This document shows, one piece after another, positions 42,514 to 51,639 of a DNA stretch of 64,000 nt. The translations under genes and the position numbers were made by a program. Numbering within the stretch: the first letter of the stretch is position 1; every line of letters begins with the position of its first letter. The stretch is from Faucicola sp902506225 (GTDB taxonomy: Bacteria > Pseudomonadota > Gammaproteobacteria > Pseudomonadales > Moraxellaceae), in contig LR733345.1 of assembly GCA_902506225.1 (NCBI GenBank), positions 1,302,001 through 1,366,000 on the forward strand, in the 5' to 3' direction. The notes under the pieces were generated by a model. The model ran no database searches. It was not told the origin of the DNA and saw only the letters and a program-made list of their open reading frames with translations.

Positions 42514-44496
42514 ATGAATTTCTCTGACTTATACAATCAATCCATCAACGACAAACAAGCCTTTTGGGGCGAGCAAGCCAAGCGAATCTATTGGCATCAA
42601 CAACCTACCCAAATTTTAGATGATAGTAAGCTGCCCTTTGCCAAATGGTTTGTCGGTGGCGAAACCAATTTGTGTTACAACATGGTCGATCGCCACCTTG
42701 AAAACCGGGCAGAGCAAGATGCCTTTGTGTGGGTGTCTACCGAAATCAATGCTGAAATGATTGATAACTACCCCAATATTCAGAAAGCTTTTCAGGCACT
42801 CGGCAACCCCGTTGAACTGTATACCGACTATGCCAAACGCCGTTTAACTTATAACGATCTATACAAAGAAGTAAACTATTTTGCCGATGTGCTAAAACGT
42901 CATGGCATCGACAAAGGCGACCGTGTTGTCATCTATATGCCGATGATTTTGGAAGCGGCGTATGCCATGCTCGCTTGTGTGCGTATCGGGGCGATTCACT
43001 CGGTGGTATTTGGCGGATTTGCCTCGCATAACCTTGCCGTACGGATGGATGATGCCGAAGCCAAAATGGTGATTACGGTCGATGCAGGGCTGCGCGGCGG
43101 CAAGCTCATTAATTATAAAAACTTGGTCAATAAAGCAGTCGAAGAAGCCAAAGTCAAACCCCGTGTGCTGGTGATTGACCGTGGCATTATGCCATATACA
43201 GCTGAGCCGCAGGACATCGACTATGCCACCGAGCGGGCGATAAGTGCCGACAACGATGCCAAAGTCGATTGTGTTTGGCTAGAGTCCAATGCGCCATCGT
43301 ATCTATTATATACCTCGGGCACGACAGGCACACCCAAAGGCGTACAGCGCGATACAGGCGGTCATGCAGTAGCTCTAGCCACCGCGATGGATTTTGTCTA
43401 TAACGGTAAAGCGGGCGAGACGTTTTGGGCGATTTCGGATATCGGTTGGGCAGTGGGTCACTCGTTTAGCATCTATGCCCCTTTACTGACAGGCATGACC
43501 AGTATTATTTATGAAGGCTTGCCAACCACGCCAAACCCAGGGATTTGGTGGCGAATTGTCGAAGCTAATAAAGTCAATATTTTGTTCACCGCACCGACAG
43601 GCGTACGGATGCTGCGTAAACAAGACGAAATGTGGATGAGCCGTCACGATATCTCAAGTTTAAAATCATTCTTCTTGGCAGGTGAGCCACTCGATGAGCC
43701 AACGGCCGAGTGGCTAACAGGTCACATGGGTGTGCCAATCATTGACCACTATTGGCAAACTGAGACAGGCTGGCCGATCCTAAGCCATGCCCCGAAATTT
43801 GCAGGCAACCCCGACCACAGGCCACACAAACAAGGCACACCCGGCTATCCGATGTTTGGATTTGACGCCAAAGTTATCAATGAAACCACAGGCGAGCCCT
43901 GCCAAGCCAATGAAAAAGGCATGCTGATGTTGGCCGCACCTTTACCACCTGGGTGTTTGACCACCGTTTGGCGAAATGACGAGCGTTTTATCAATGGCTA
44001 TTTTTCATTGCTCGATGGCAAACAATACGCCACATCAGACTATGCCGTGATGGATGAATACGGCTACTACTATATTCTAGGGCGAACCGATGATGTCATC
44101 AATGTGGCAGGTCACCGTTTGGGTACCAAGGAAATCGAGGAAGCCATCGGTCATCACCCCGAAGTCGCCGAATCGGCGGTTGTTGGTATCCATGACGAGC
44201 TTAAAGGTGAGCTACCCATTGCCTTTTGCATTCTAAAAAATCATGACTTAGTAGCAGAAACCGAAAACCGTTTCCGCATTGAGCAGCAAATCGTGGGTGA
44301 AGTCGCAAGACAGTTGGGCGCCCTTGCTAAACCTGCGGCTATTTATTTTCCCAAAGCTTTACCCAAAACCCGCTCAGGCAAAATCTTACGCCGCTCTATC
44401 AAGGCACTGGCGGAAGGCAAAGAAACAGGCGACATGAGTACCCTTGATGACCCAACTGCGATTGAGGCGGTCAGACAAGCGATGGCGGATTATTAA
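42514..44496 (+). CDS. prpE: Propionyl-CoA synthetase
   Basis: A 660-residue acyl-CoA synthetase of the ANL family that activates propionate to propionyl-CoA. It begins with NFSDLYNQSINDKQAFWGEQAKRI, typical of PrpE/Acs. The AMP-binding P-loop YTSGTTGTPKG lies at about 266-276, the YWQTETGWP block about 415, and RSGKILRR (about 627-634) holds the acylation-regulated Lys. The length fits PrpE (about 630). The downstream regulator and valine cluster end in propionyl-CoA, so this placement makes sense. A probable promoter is at 42341-42369. Acetyl-CoA synthetase is the near alternative. Confidence 0.88.
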   Translation: MNFSDLYNQSINDKQAFWGEQAKRIYWHQQPTQILDDSKLPFAKWFVGGETNLCYNMVDRHLENRAEQDAFVWVSTEINAEMIDNYPNIQKAFQALGNPVELYTDYAKRRLTYNDLYKEVNYFADVLKRHGIDKGDRVVIYMPMILEAAYAMLACVRIGAIHSVVFGGFASHNLAVRMDDAEAKMVITVDAGLRGGKLINYKNLVNKAVEEAKVKPRVLVIDRGIMPYTAEPQDIDYATERAISADNDAKVDCVWLESNAPSYLLYTSGTTGTPKGVQRDTGGHAVALATAMDFVYNGKAGETFWAISDIGWAVGHSFSIYAPLLTGMTSIIYEGLPTTPNPGIWWRIVEANKVNILFTAPTGVRMLRKQDEMWMSRHDISSLKSFFLAGEPLDEPTAEWLTGHMGVPIIDHYWQTETGWPILSHAPKFAGNPDHRPHKQGTPGYPMFGFDAKVINETTGEPCQANEKGMLMLAAPLPPGCLTTVWRNDERFINGYFSLLDGKQYATSDYAVMDEYGYYYILGRTDDVINVAGHRLGTKEIEEAIGHHPEVAESAVVGIHDELKGELPIAFCILKNHDLVAETENRFRIEQQIVGEVARQLGALAKPAAIYFPKALPKTRSGKILRRSIKALAEGKETGDMSTLDDPTAIEAVRQAMADY

Positions 44497-44503
44497 TGGC
44501 AAT

Positions 44504-44530
44504 CAATAAGTTGTCCACCAATAAGTTGTC
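44504..44530. repeat. Short direct repeat after prpE
   Basis: CAATAAGTTGTC occurs at 44504-44515 and 44519-44530, period 15 bp, just after the prpE stop codon and before the PAS-LuxR gene. Confidence 0.82.
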
Positions 44531-44562
44531 AGGGCTTAAAAATCAGGGGTGATTGGATTGTG

Positions 44563-45153
44563 ATGGAAAATTATACCTTACTGGCTTTTAGGCACGCGCC
44601 CGCGCCGATAGTGGTATTAAGCTATCGGCGTATCAAAGCGCTCAACGATGCCTTTGCCAATTTGTTCGGTTATGCGCACGATGAGCTACTCAATCAATCG
44701 ATGCAAAAATTGTTTCCCAGTGTCGAAGATTTTGAAAAAATTGGCAAAGAAGCATTAACAGGTTTGGGATTACAGACCAATATGTATTACTGTGATGAAC
44801 GCTTTATGCGTCACAAAACAGGGGAGATATTTTGGGCAACCACCCACGGACGCACCTTAACCCCAGATGACCCGTTCAAACTGGCAATTTGGCATTTTGA
44901 AAAAAAACCGCAAGTATTGTCCGAATCGCAGCTCACCGCACGTGAAGCCCAAATTGCGCAGTATGTGGTTAATGGCTATACCTGTAAAGAGATTGGGAAG
45001 CTACTTGGTTTATCCCCCCGAACCGTTGAAGTGCATAAAGCCAACTTAATGAAAAAACTGGGCGCTCGCAGCAAAGGTGAGCTAGCCTCCAAGATTATTG
45101 TCATTAATCCTATGGCAGCTGCCCAGCAAAACTACGCCAGAAAAACTACTTAA
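44563..45153 (+). CDS. PAS-LuxR-type transcriptional regulator
   Basis: A 196-residue regulator. The N-terminal PAS domain (about 10-118, with IVVLSYRRIKALNDAFANLFGY and the KTGEIFWATTHGRTL strand) is likely a small-molecule sensor. The C-terminal helix-turn-helix LTAREAQIAQYVVNGYTCKEIGKLLGLSPRTVEVHK (about 126-161) is the LuxR/GerE DNA-binding domain. There is no receiver domain and no kinase gene nearby, so it probably responds directly to a ligand. It lies between prpE and mmsA, suggesting control of propionate and valine catabolism. The start could be GTG 44560 or ATG 44563. Confidence 0.85.
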   Translation: MENYTLLAFRHAPAPIVVLSYRRIKALNDAFANLFGYAHDELLNQSMQKLFPSVEDFEKIGKEALTGLGLQTNMYYCDERFMRHKTGEIFWATTHGRTLTPDDPFKLAIWHFEKKPQVLSESQLTAREAQIAQYVVNGYTCKEIGKLLGLSPRTVEVHKANLMKKLGARSKGELASKIIVINPMAAAQQNYARKTT

Positions 45154-45263
45154 GTAATTAAGTATTATTGACAGTACCCCCCAACTGATTCACACTGTTT
45201 TGCAACGCGTTTAACGCTATCAGACGCTATACACCCAACACGGTAAAAACAAGGATTGTTACG

Positions 45264-46757
45264 ATGACTACCCAAACTATAAAACAACTCATCAACGGCG
45301 AATTTGTCGAATCAACCACTAGTGAGTGGATTGACCTAACCAACCCAGCTACCCAACAAGTGATTGCCAAAGTACCCCAAACTACCCCCGATGAAATCAA
45401 CCAAGCTGTCGCGGCGGCTGCAGAAGCGTTTAAAACCTGGCGCAAAACCCCAATCAACACCCGCTCGCGTATCTTCTTAAAATACCAACAACTGATTCGT
45501 GACAACATGGACGAGCTTGCCGCCATGCTCACCGAAGAACAAGGCAAAACCCTAGCCGATGCCAAAGGCGATGTGTTCCGTGGTCTTGAAGTCGTCGAAC
45601 ATGCCTCAGGCATTGGCAACCTGCAACAAGGCGCGTTTATTGAAAACGTGGCGACTGGCGTGGATATGTATAATATTCAGCAACCACTCGGCGTGTGTGC
45701 GGGTATCACCCCGTTTAACTTCCCAGCCATGATTCCACTTTGGATGTTCCCAATGGCGATTGCCACCGGTAACACCTTCGTATTAAAACCATCAGAACAA
45801 AACCCGATGGTCACTATGCGATTGGTAGAATTGGCGCTCGAAGCGGGAATTCCAAAAGGCGTGTTAAACGTGGTGCATGGCGGCAAAGACACCGTTGATG
45901 CCATCTGTGACCACCCCGATATCAAAGCCATCTCATTTGTCGGCTCAACCGCAGTCGGCACCCACGTCTATAACCGCGCCAGTCAAGCAGGTAAACGCGT
46001 CCAATGTATGATGGGGGCAAAAAACCATGCAGTCATCCTACCCGATGCCAACAAAGAGCAATGCCTAAACCAACTAGCCGGTGCTGCATTTGGTGCCGCA
46101 GGTCAGCGCTGTATGGCGTTATCCGTGGTGATTCTAGTCGGTGAAGCCAAAAACTGGGTGGGTGACATCGTGGAACGTGCCAAAAAATTGGTGGTGGCAG
46201 CCGGTAAAGATGACAAAGACTTAGGACCTGTGATTTCAAAAGCGGCCAAAGCGCGTGTTGAACGTCTAATCCAAGCGGGCGCAGATGAAGGCGCACAAGT
46301 CCTGCTCGATGGTCGTGGTATCAAGGTAGAAGGGTTTGAGAACGGTAATTTTGTCGGACCGACTATTTTGGATAACGTCACTACCGATATGACTTGCTAC
46401 AAAGAAGAAATCTTTGGACCAGTGCTTGATATCATGTACGCCGATAGCCTAGATGAAGCGATTGCCATCATCAATGCCAATCTAAATGGTAATGGCACGG
46501 CTATCTTTACCCAGTCAGGTGCGGCTGCGCATAAATTCCAACAAGACATCGATGTGGGTCAAGTCGGTATTAATTTACCCATTCCTGTGCCACTACCGAT
46601 GTTCTCATTCACCGGTTCTCGCGCCAGTAAATTGGGCGATTTAGGTCCTTATGGTAAGCAAGCGGTACAGTTTTATACCCAAACCAAAACCGTCACCGCC
46701 CGTTGGTTTGATGATGAAGCCAGTAAAGGCGTTAATACCACGATTTCACTAAAATAA
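45264..46757 (+). CDS. mmsA: CoA-acylating methylmalonate-semialdehyde dehydrogenase
   Basis: A 497-residue aldehyde dehydrogenase that converts methylmalonate semialdehyde to propionyl-CoA. It begins QLINGEFVES (about 8-17); PFNFPAMIPLWMFP (about 150-163) and GQRCMALS with catalytic Cys283 are MmsA features (rather than FxxxGQxC of ordinary ALDHs), and it ends SRASKLGDLGPYGKQAVQFYTQTKTV. The ribosome site AAGGA lies about 8 bases before ATG 45264. It starts the valine-degradation gene run that continues with an acyl-CoA dehydrogenase. Cofactor: NAD and CoA. Confidence 0.93.
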   Translation: MTTQTIKQLINGEFVESTTSEWIDLTNPATQQVIAKVPQTTPDEINQAVAAAAEAFKTWRKTPINTRSRIFLKYQQLIRDNMDELAAMLTEEQGKTLADAKGDVFRGLEVVEHASGIGNLQQGAFIENVATGVDMYNIQQPLGVCAGITPFNFPAMIPLWMFPMAIATGNTFVLKPSEQNPMVTMRLVELALEAGIPKGVLNVVHGGKDTVDAICDHPDIKAISFVGSTAVGTHVYNRASQAGKRVQCMMGAKNHAVILPDANKEQCLNQLAGAAFGAAGQRCMALSVVILVGEAKNWVGDIVERAKKLVVAAGKDDKDLGPVISKAAKARVERLIQAGADEGAQVLLDGRGIKVEGFENGNFVGPTILDNVTTDMTCYKEEIFGPVLDIMYADSLDEAIAIINANLNGNGTAIFTQSGAAAHKFQQDIDVGQVGINLPIPVPLPMFSFTGSRASKLGDLGPYGKQAVQFYTQTKTVTARWFDDEASKGVNTTISLK

Positions 46758-46925
46758 ATAGACGTTAACAATTAATATTTCGTGATTAAGACTGATTGAA
46801 TTTGGCTATCAGGTTAAAAACGTTATAGCCAATATAGCCAAGCATCGCGATTTTGCATTAAGTTAAAGCAACGCTTGGCAACGACTAATGGCATGGATGT
46901 AATTTAGCCATAAAAAGGATTTAAC

Positions 46926-48086
46926 ATGAATTTTTCCCTTACCGAAGACCAACAAGCCTTTGCCGATTTGGCTGCCCAATTTGCCGCCAAATCGCTTGCC
47001 CCCAACGCTGCCGAATGGGATGCCACAGGCTATTTTCCCAAAGAGGTGTTCAAAGCCGCAGGTGAACTGGGCTTTATGGGGCTTTACACCAACCCTGATT
47101 TTGGCGGACTGGGCTTGCCTCGCCTTGATGCGGCAATTATCTTTGAAAAACTGGCGTATGGCGATACGTCAACCGCCGCATTCATGACCATTCACAACAT
47201 GGTCGCTTGGATGATTGGCGAGTTTGCCAGACCCGAGATTGCCGAAAAATACTTGCCTGAATTATTAGCGGGCGAAAAATTGGGTAGCTACTGTTTGACA
47301 GAGCCCAATGCTGGCTCAGATGCGGGTTCATTAAAAACCAAAGCGGTCAAACAAGGCGACTATTACCACATTACTGGGCAAAAAATGTTTATCTCTGGGG
47401 CAGGGGCGACCGATGTGCTCGTGGTGATGGCGCGCACCTCTGACAACGGAGCAAAAGGCGTGTCTGCCTTTATCGTCGATGCCAACAGCGATGGTATCAG
47501 CTATGGTAAAAATGAACATAAAATGGGCTGGAAAAACCAACCGACCGCAGCGGTACATTTTACCGATGTCAAAGTCCCTGCCGAAAATCTACTCGGTGAA
47601 GAAGGACAGGGCTTTACCTTTGCCATGAAAGGCTTGGACGGTGGGCGTATCAATATCGCCACTTGCGCGGTGGGTACGGCTCAAGCTGCGCTTGACCGTG
47701 CCGTGCAATATGTACAGGAGCGTAGCCAGTTTGGCAAAACCCTTGACCAATTCCAAAACGTGCAGTTTAAACTTGCCGATATGCTCACTCATTTGGTGTC
47801 GGCTCGGCAGATGGTGCGATTGGCGGCGTATCATTTGGATGGCAAATCGCCCGATGCCACTGCGTATTGTGCGATGGCAAAACGCCTTGCCACGGATTTG
47901 AGTTTTGATATCGCCAACCAAGCGCTGCAGCTACACGGGGGCTATGGCTATCTACAAGAATATCCGCTAGAGCGTCATGTGCGCGATTTGCGCGTGCATC
48001 AAATCCTAGAAGGCACTAACGAAGTCATGCGGATGATTGTGTCTCGCAAAATGATGGAAGATGGGGCGTTGGCAAGATTGCAATGA
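46926..48086 (+). CDS. Acyl-CoA dehydrogenase, probable isobutyryl-CoA dehydrogenase
   Basis: A 386-residue FAD-dependent enzyme that would oxidise isobutyryl-CoA to methacrylyl-CoA. It opens with FSLTEDQQAFADLAAQFAAK; CLTEPNAGSDAGSLKTKA (about 118-135) and the QMFISGAGATD-type block are family motifs, and YGYLQEYPLERHVRDLRVHQILEGTNEVMR (about 340-370) holds the C-terminal active-site region with the catalytic Glu. The preceding ribosome site is AAGGA. Context between mmsA and an enoyl-CoA hydratase supports valine catabolism; the exact acyl chain is inferred. Confidence 0.85.
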   Translation: MNFSLTEDQQAFADLAAQFAAKSLAPNAAEWDATGYFPKEVFKAAGELGFMGLYTNPDFGGLGLPRLDAAIIFEKLAYGDTSTAAFMTIHNMVAWMIGEFARPEIAEKYLPELLAGEKLGSYCLTEPNAGSDAGSLKTKAVKQGDYYHITGQKMFISGAGATDVLVVMARTSDNGAKGVSAFIVDANSDGISYGKNEHKMGWKNQPTAAVHFTDVKVPAENLLGEEGQGFTFAMKGLDGGRINIATCAVGTAQAALDRAVQYVQERSQFGKTLDQFQNVQFKLADMLTHLVSARQMVRLAAYHLDGKSPDATAYCAMAKRLATDLSFDIANQALQLHGGYGYLQEYPLERHVRDLRVHQILEGTNEVMRMIVSRKMMEDGALARLQ

Positions 48087-48115
48087 ATTTAAAGGCATTT
48101 TAAAAGGAATTTACC

Positions 48116-48892
48116 ATGTCAAATTACACCAATTTAAAATTAACCATCGACAATCACATTGCGGTTTTGATGCTCAACAATCCGCCTGCCCACACTTGGA
48201 CCAAGGACAGCTTAGCCAGTTTAAAGCAGCTCATTAGCGACTTAAATGCCAACAAGCAAGTCACCGCTTTGGTGGTGCATGGCGATGGCGAAAAGTTTTT
48301 TTCCGCAGGGGCGGATTTGAACAGCTTTGCCAGTGGTGACAAAGGACAAGCCGCGAAGATGGCGATTGCATTTGGGGAAGCGTTTGAAGCGTTATCGAAT
48401 TTCCGTGGCGTGTCGATTGCCTGTATCAACGGCTATGCGATGGGCGGCGGTCTTGAGTGTGCGTTGGCGTGCGATATCCGTATTGCCGAGAGCCATGCCC
48501 AAATGGCACTCCCTGAGCTATCTGTTGGCTTATTGCCGTGTGCAGGCGGTACGCAAAACTTGCCATGGCTGGTGGGTGAAGGCTGGGCAAAGCGCATGAT
48601 TTTATGCGGTGAGCGTATTAAGGCAGATAAGGCGCTGCAAATTGGCTTGGTGGAAGAAGTGGTGGAAAGTGGCAAAGGGTTAGAAACGGCTTTAGAATTG
48701 GCTCAAAAAGTGGCGAAGCAATCCCCCGATGCGATTGCGTCAAGCAAGACTTTGATTATGTCGGCACGTTATCAGCCACCAAGTTTTAACTGGACAAAGG
48801 AACGTGAGTTGTTTATCAAATTATTTGATGGCGACAACCAACAAGAAGGCGTCAATGCGTTCCTTGAGAAACGCTCGCCAGAGTGGAAATAA
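48116..48892 (+). CDS. Enoyl-CoA hydratase/isomerase family protein (methacrylyl-CoA hydratase role)
   Basis: A 258-residue crotonase-fold enzyme. GDGEKFFSAGADL (about 56-68), CINGYAMGGGLECALACDIRIAE (about 102-124) and LPELSVGLLPCAGGTQ (about 135-150) are crotonase motifs; Glu at about 114 and the Glu in PELSVG are the catalytic pair candidates. It lies 29 bp behind the acyl-CoA dehydrogenase, with AAGGA as ribosome site, so one transcript is likely. In the valine pathway it would hydrate methacrylyl-CoA. An unrelated AT-rich gene starts 14 bp after its stop. Confidence 0.85.
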   Translation: MSNYTNLKLTIDNHIAVLMLNNPPAHTWTKDSLASLKQLISDLNANKQVTALVVHGDGEKFFSAGADLNSFASGDKGQAAKMAIAFGEAFEALSNFRGVSIACINGYAMGGGLECALACDIRIAESHAQMALPELSVGLLPCAGGTQNLPWLVGEGWAKRMILCGERIKADKALQIGLVEEVVESGKGLETALELAQKVAKQSPDAIASSKTLIMSARYQPPSFNWTKERELFIKLFDGDNQQEGVNAFLEKRSPEWK

Positions 48893-48905
48893 ACAAAAAC
48901 TATTT

Positions 48906-49346
48906 ATGAGTGAAATTCAACTATTCTTCATAACCGATATTACCAATTTAGTTTTTGCATATGAGCACCCATTAAATGAAGAATGGGAAAATAAACTACT
49001 AATAAAAAATCATTACACTTATATTGATGATAAATTACTTAGATATTTAGCCGATAGTTTAGCATGGGTTAACTTTAGTGTTGATGATAAAGACGTGGTT
49101 TATCAAGGATTAGATTTTGAAGGTGTGAATACGCTTTATCCAAATCAAATCACTAGTTTTAAAAAGTTAATTTTGGCTTGGATTGTACTTTTTGAAAATG
49201 CAAACCAAACATTTGATTTAAACCGTTTTAACCAAACTCAAACTTTTGATAAATCCACTGTTTTAAAGCAACTTTATCAATTAGTTGAGTTTTGTCAAAT
49301 TGTTGAAAATAACCCAAATAAATGCTTAGTACATATCGGACTATAA
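48906..49346 (+). CDS. AT-rich orphan protein of 146 residues inside the valine-catabolism operon
   Basis: I do not recognise this protein. It has no signal peptide or clear membrane helix and is rich in Leu, Asn, Phe, Asp and Tyr, with a Trp/Leu-rich segment (KLILAWIVLFEN, near 94-105). The base composition is visibly much richer in A and T than its neighbours (roughly 30% GC by eye). A longer reading frame reaches back to 48804, but it overlaps the hydratase gene; ATG 48906 is preferred. It sits 14 bp after the hydratase and 14 bp before the hydrolase gene without its own promoter or terminator. Immunity proteins and small phage/plasmid proteins have such composition, but there is no direct evidence for one here. 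Confidence 0.6.
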   Translation: MSEIQLFFITDITNLVFAYEHPLNEEWENKLLIKNHYTYIDDKLLRYLADSLAWVNFSVDDKDVVYQGLDFEGVNTLYPNQITSFKKLILAWIVLFENANQTFDLNRFNQTQTFDKSTVLKQLYQLVEFCQIVENNPNKCLVHIGL

Positions 49347-49359
49347 TAGGAAAATAAAA

Positions 49360-50556
49360 ATGAACGAGGAAAATCAACAATCTGTAATATTTGAAACGAT
49401 AGCCACCCACTGCGGTCACCACATCGGCACGATGACATTGAACGACCCGAAAGCCCTAAACGCCCTAAGCGTCGATATGTGCAAACTGATGGCAAATCAG
49501 CTCGCCAAATGGACAACTGATGCCAACATCGTCGCCATTTTGCTCAAAGGCAGTGGCGAAAAAGCCTTTTGTGCAGGGGGCAATATCCGCAAACTGTACG
49601 ACAGCATGATCGACACCCCGCCCCAAGTGCCTATGCAGCAGCCCAATCCATACGGGGTTGAATTCTTCGAAAACGAGTACAGCCTATACCGGCAAATGCA
49701 CTTTTACCCAAAACCCATTATCTTTTGGGGTAATGGTATTGTCATGGGCGGTGGTATGGGCTTGATGGCGATGTGTAGCCATCGTATCGTCACCGAAACT
49801 ACCCGTTTTGCCATGCCTGAGATTACCATTGGCTTATACCCTGATGCCACAGGTTCGTGGTTTTTGGCGCGTATGCCTGCCAAAATTGGGCTGTTTTTGG
49901 GCTTGACAGGGGCGAACTGTAACGCCAACGATGCGATTTTCTCTAGCCTTGCTGAGTATGCCGTGGCAAGTAGCGAATACGACAACGTGCTTGATGTGCT
50001 AAAACAAGCCAATTGGCAAGCTGGCAGCAATTCACATGATATCGCAAGCCAAGCCTTAGCCAAAATTCATCATACCGAGCACTTAGCAGAGAGTCATTTG
50101 ATGAAGCATTTTAATACCATCCAAGTGCTAGTAAACAAAGGCTCAGTGCATGATATAGATGCAGCCTTGCGCGATGACAACTTCACCAAAGTCAACGGTG
50201 AAGCGGATAAATGGCTTACCAAAGCGGTCGAGACTTATCAGCACGGTTGTCCTGTCAGCGCAGCATTAACGGCTGAGATGTTTAAACGTGCCAGCAAATT
50301 ATCGCTTGAGCAAGTGCTATATATGGAGATGAATGCGTCGCTACATTGTGTCAATTACCCCGATTTTCGTGAGGGTGTACGCGCCTTACTGATTGATAAA
50401 GACAAATCGCCAAAATGGCATAAAACCCTTAATGAATGCGATGCCCGCTATATCCAGTCACATCTTGCGTCAGCTTTTCCCAATAGCGAACATCCCTTTG
50501 AGGCTTGGTTGGGTAGCGATTCGCTCTCAGCAAAATTAGCCAAAATTGCTGTATAA
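49360..50556 (+). CDS. 3-hydroxyisobutyryl-CoA hydrolase
   Basis: A 398-residue crotonase-superfamily hydrolase that releases 3-hydroxyisobutyrate from its CoA ester. The oxyanion loop KGSGEKAFCAGGNIRKLY (about 67-84) and GNGIVMGGGMGLMAMCSHRIVTE (about 124-146) are family motifs; the catalytic Glu and Asp lie in MPEITIGLYPDATGSWFLA (about 152-170). Its length (about 350-400) distinguishes it from ordinary enoyl-CoA hydratases. Start ATG 49360 follows AGGA a few bases upstream. It precedes mmsB, with 34 bp between. Confidence 0.9.
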   Translation: MNEENQQSVIFETIATHCGHHIGTMTLNDPKALNALSVDMCKLMANQLAKWTTDANIVAILLKGSGEKAFCAGGNIRKLYDSMIDTPPQVPMQQPNPYGVEFFENEYSLYRQMHFYPKPIIFWGNGIVMGGGMGLMAMCSHRIVTETTRFAMPEITIGLYPDATGSWFLARMPAKIGLFLGLTGANCNANDAIFSSLAEYAVASSEYDNVLDVLKQANWQAGSNSHDIASQALAKIHHTEHLAESHLMKHFNTIQVLVNKGSVHDIDAALRDDNFTKVNGEADKWLTKAVETYQHGCPVSAALTAEMFKRASKLSLEQVLYMEMNASLHCVNYPDFREGVRALLIDKDKSPKWHKTLNECDARYIQSHLASAFPNSEHPFEAWLGSDSLSAKLAKIAV

Positions 50557-50590
50557 AGTTTACAAACACCACAACATACAAGGATTGTAT

Positions 50591-51517
50591 ATGCCAAATA
50601 ATCAACAAACAGCCATAAAAAAAATAGCCTTTATCGGGCTTGGTAACATGGGCAAACCGATGGCAGAAAATCTCATCAAAAATGGTTTTGCCCTCAACGT
50701 ATTTGACCTAAACACCGCTGTGCTAGATGACCTTGCCAAACAAGGGGCAAGCGTGGCGACTTCACCTGTGGACGCAAGCAAAGAGGTGGATATGGTCATC
50801 ACCATGTTACCTGCAGGTCAACATGTCAAAGAGGTGTATCTGGGTAAAGACGGTAATCAAGGCTTGCTTGATGTGGTGGGTAAAGATACCTTGCTGGTCG
50901 ATAGTAGCACCATCGCAGCGAGTGATGCACGTGAAGTTGCCGAAGCTGCGGCAGATAAAGGCATTCAGTTCATGGATGCACCCGTATCAGGCGGTACCGC
51001 AGGGGCAGCAGCAGGGACACTCAGTTTTATCGTGGGCGGGCAAGCTGAACAATTTGAGCAGGTCAAACCCGTGCTTGAAGCGATGGGAAAAAATATCTTT
51101 CACGCGGGCGAGGTCGGTGCAGGTCAAGTCGCCAAAATCTGTAATAACATGCTGCTTGGCGTGATTATGACAGGGACAGCCGAAGCCATGAATTTGGGCG
51201 CCAAAAACGGATTAGACCCAAAAGTATTAGCCAGTATTTTGTCAGCCAGCACCGGTCGTAACTGGGCGCTGGAAGTGTGTAATCCGCATCCCGATGTTGG
51301 CGATGCCATGCCATCAAGCCGTGGTTATACCGGTGGATTTATGAGTAAACTCATGCTCAAAGACATGAACCTTGCCAAACAAACCGCCAATGATACCAAG
51401 GTTGTGACACCAATGGCAGACCAAGCCACGGCCCTGTATAGCAAACATAGCGAGCAGCATGGGGATAAGGATTTCTCAAGCATTATGGCGCATTATGATG
51501 CGAACGTTTTGCAATAA
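50591..51517 (+). CDS. mmsB: 3-hydroxyisobutyrate dehydrogenase
   Basis: A 308-residue NAD-dependent beta-hydroxyacid dehydrogenase that oxidises 3-hydroxyisobutyrate to methylmalonate semialdehyde. GLGNMGKPMAENLIKNGF (about 15-32) is the NAD-binding motif, DAPVSGGTAGAAAGTLSFIVGG (about 128-149) the substrate loop and GQVAKICNNMLLG (about 178-190) contains the catalytic Lys. AAGGA at 50580-50584 serves ATG 50591; the frame runs upstream to 50546 but is not needed. It is the last gene of the valine run; a terminator follows. Confidence 0.94.
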   Translation: MPNNQQTAIKKIAFIGLGNMGKPMAENLIKNGFALNVFDLNTAVLDDLAKQGASVATSPVDASKEVDMVITMLPAGQHVKEVYLGKDGNQGLLDVVGKDTLLVDSSTIAASDAREVAEAAADKGIQFMDAPVSGGTAGAAAGTLSFIVGGQAEQFEQVKPVLEAMGKNIFHAGEVGAGQVAKICNNMLLGVIMTGTAEAMNLGAKNGLDPKVLASILSASTGRNWALEVCNPHPDVGDAMPSSRGYTGGFMSKLMLKDMNLAKQTANDTKVVTPMADQATALYSKHSEQHGDKDFSSIMAHYDANVLQ

Positions 51518-51532
51518 GTTTTGGCGTTTAGT

Positions 51533-51562
51533 AAAAAGCTAGGATTTTTTTCTGGCTTTTTT
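51533..51562 (+). terminator. Terminator of the valine-catabolism operon
   Basis: AAAAAGCTAG (51533-51542) pairs with CTGGCTTTTT (51552-51561), one G-T pair, around a T-rich 9-base loop, followed by T. It closes the run from mmsA to mmsB. Confidence 0.72.
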
Positions 51563-51639
51563 CTGCTCGTTAATTCAAAAGTTAACCCAAAAATAGGGTA
51601 GAATTAGCGTCAATCCCAATTTATCGCATCAGTTTTATT

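Noticed and set aside
45168..45196. TTGACA at 45168-45173 as the -35 box of an mmsA promoter
   Set aside because: At the correct distance there is only CACACT, a poor -10 box, so support is too weak to list.
48804..48905. Upstream extension of the AT-rich orphan gene into the hydratase gene
   Set aside because: It would be an out-of-frame overlap of 89 bp with a gene coding on the same strand; ATG 48906 is a natural start after the hydratase stop.
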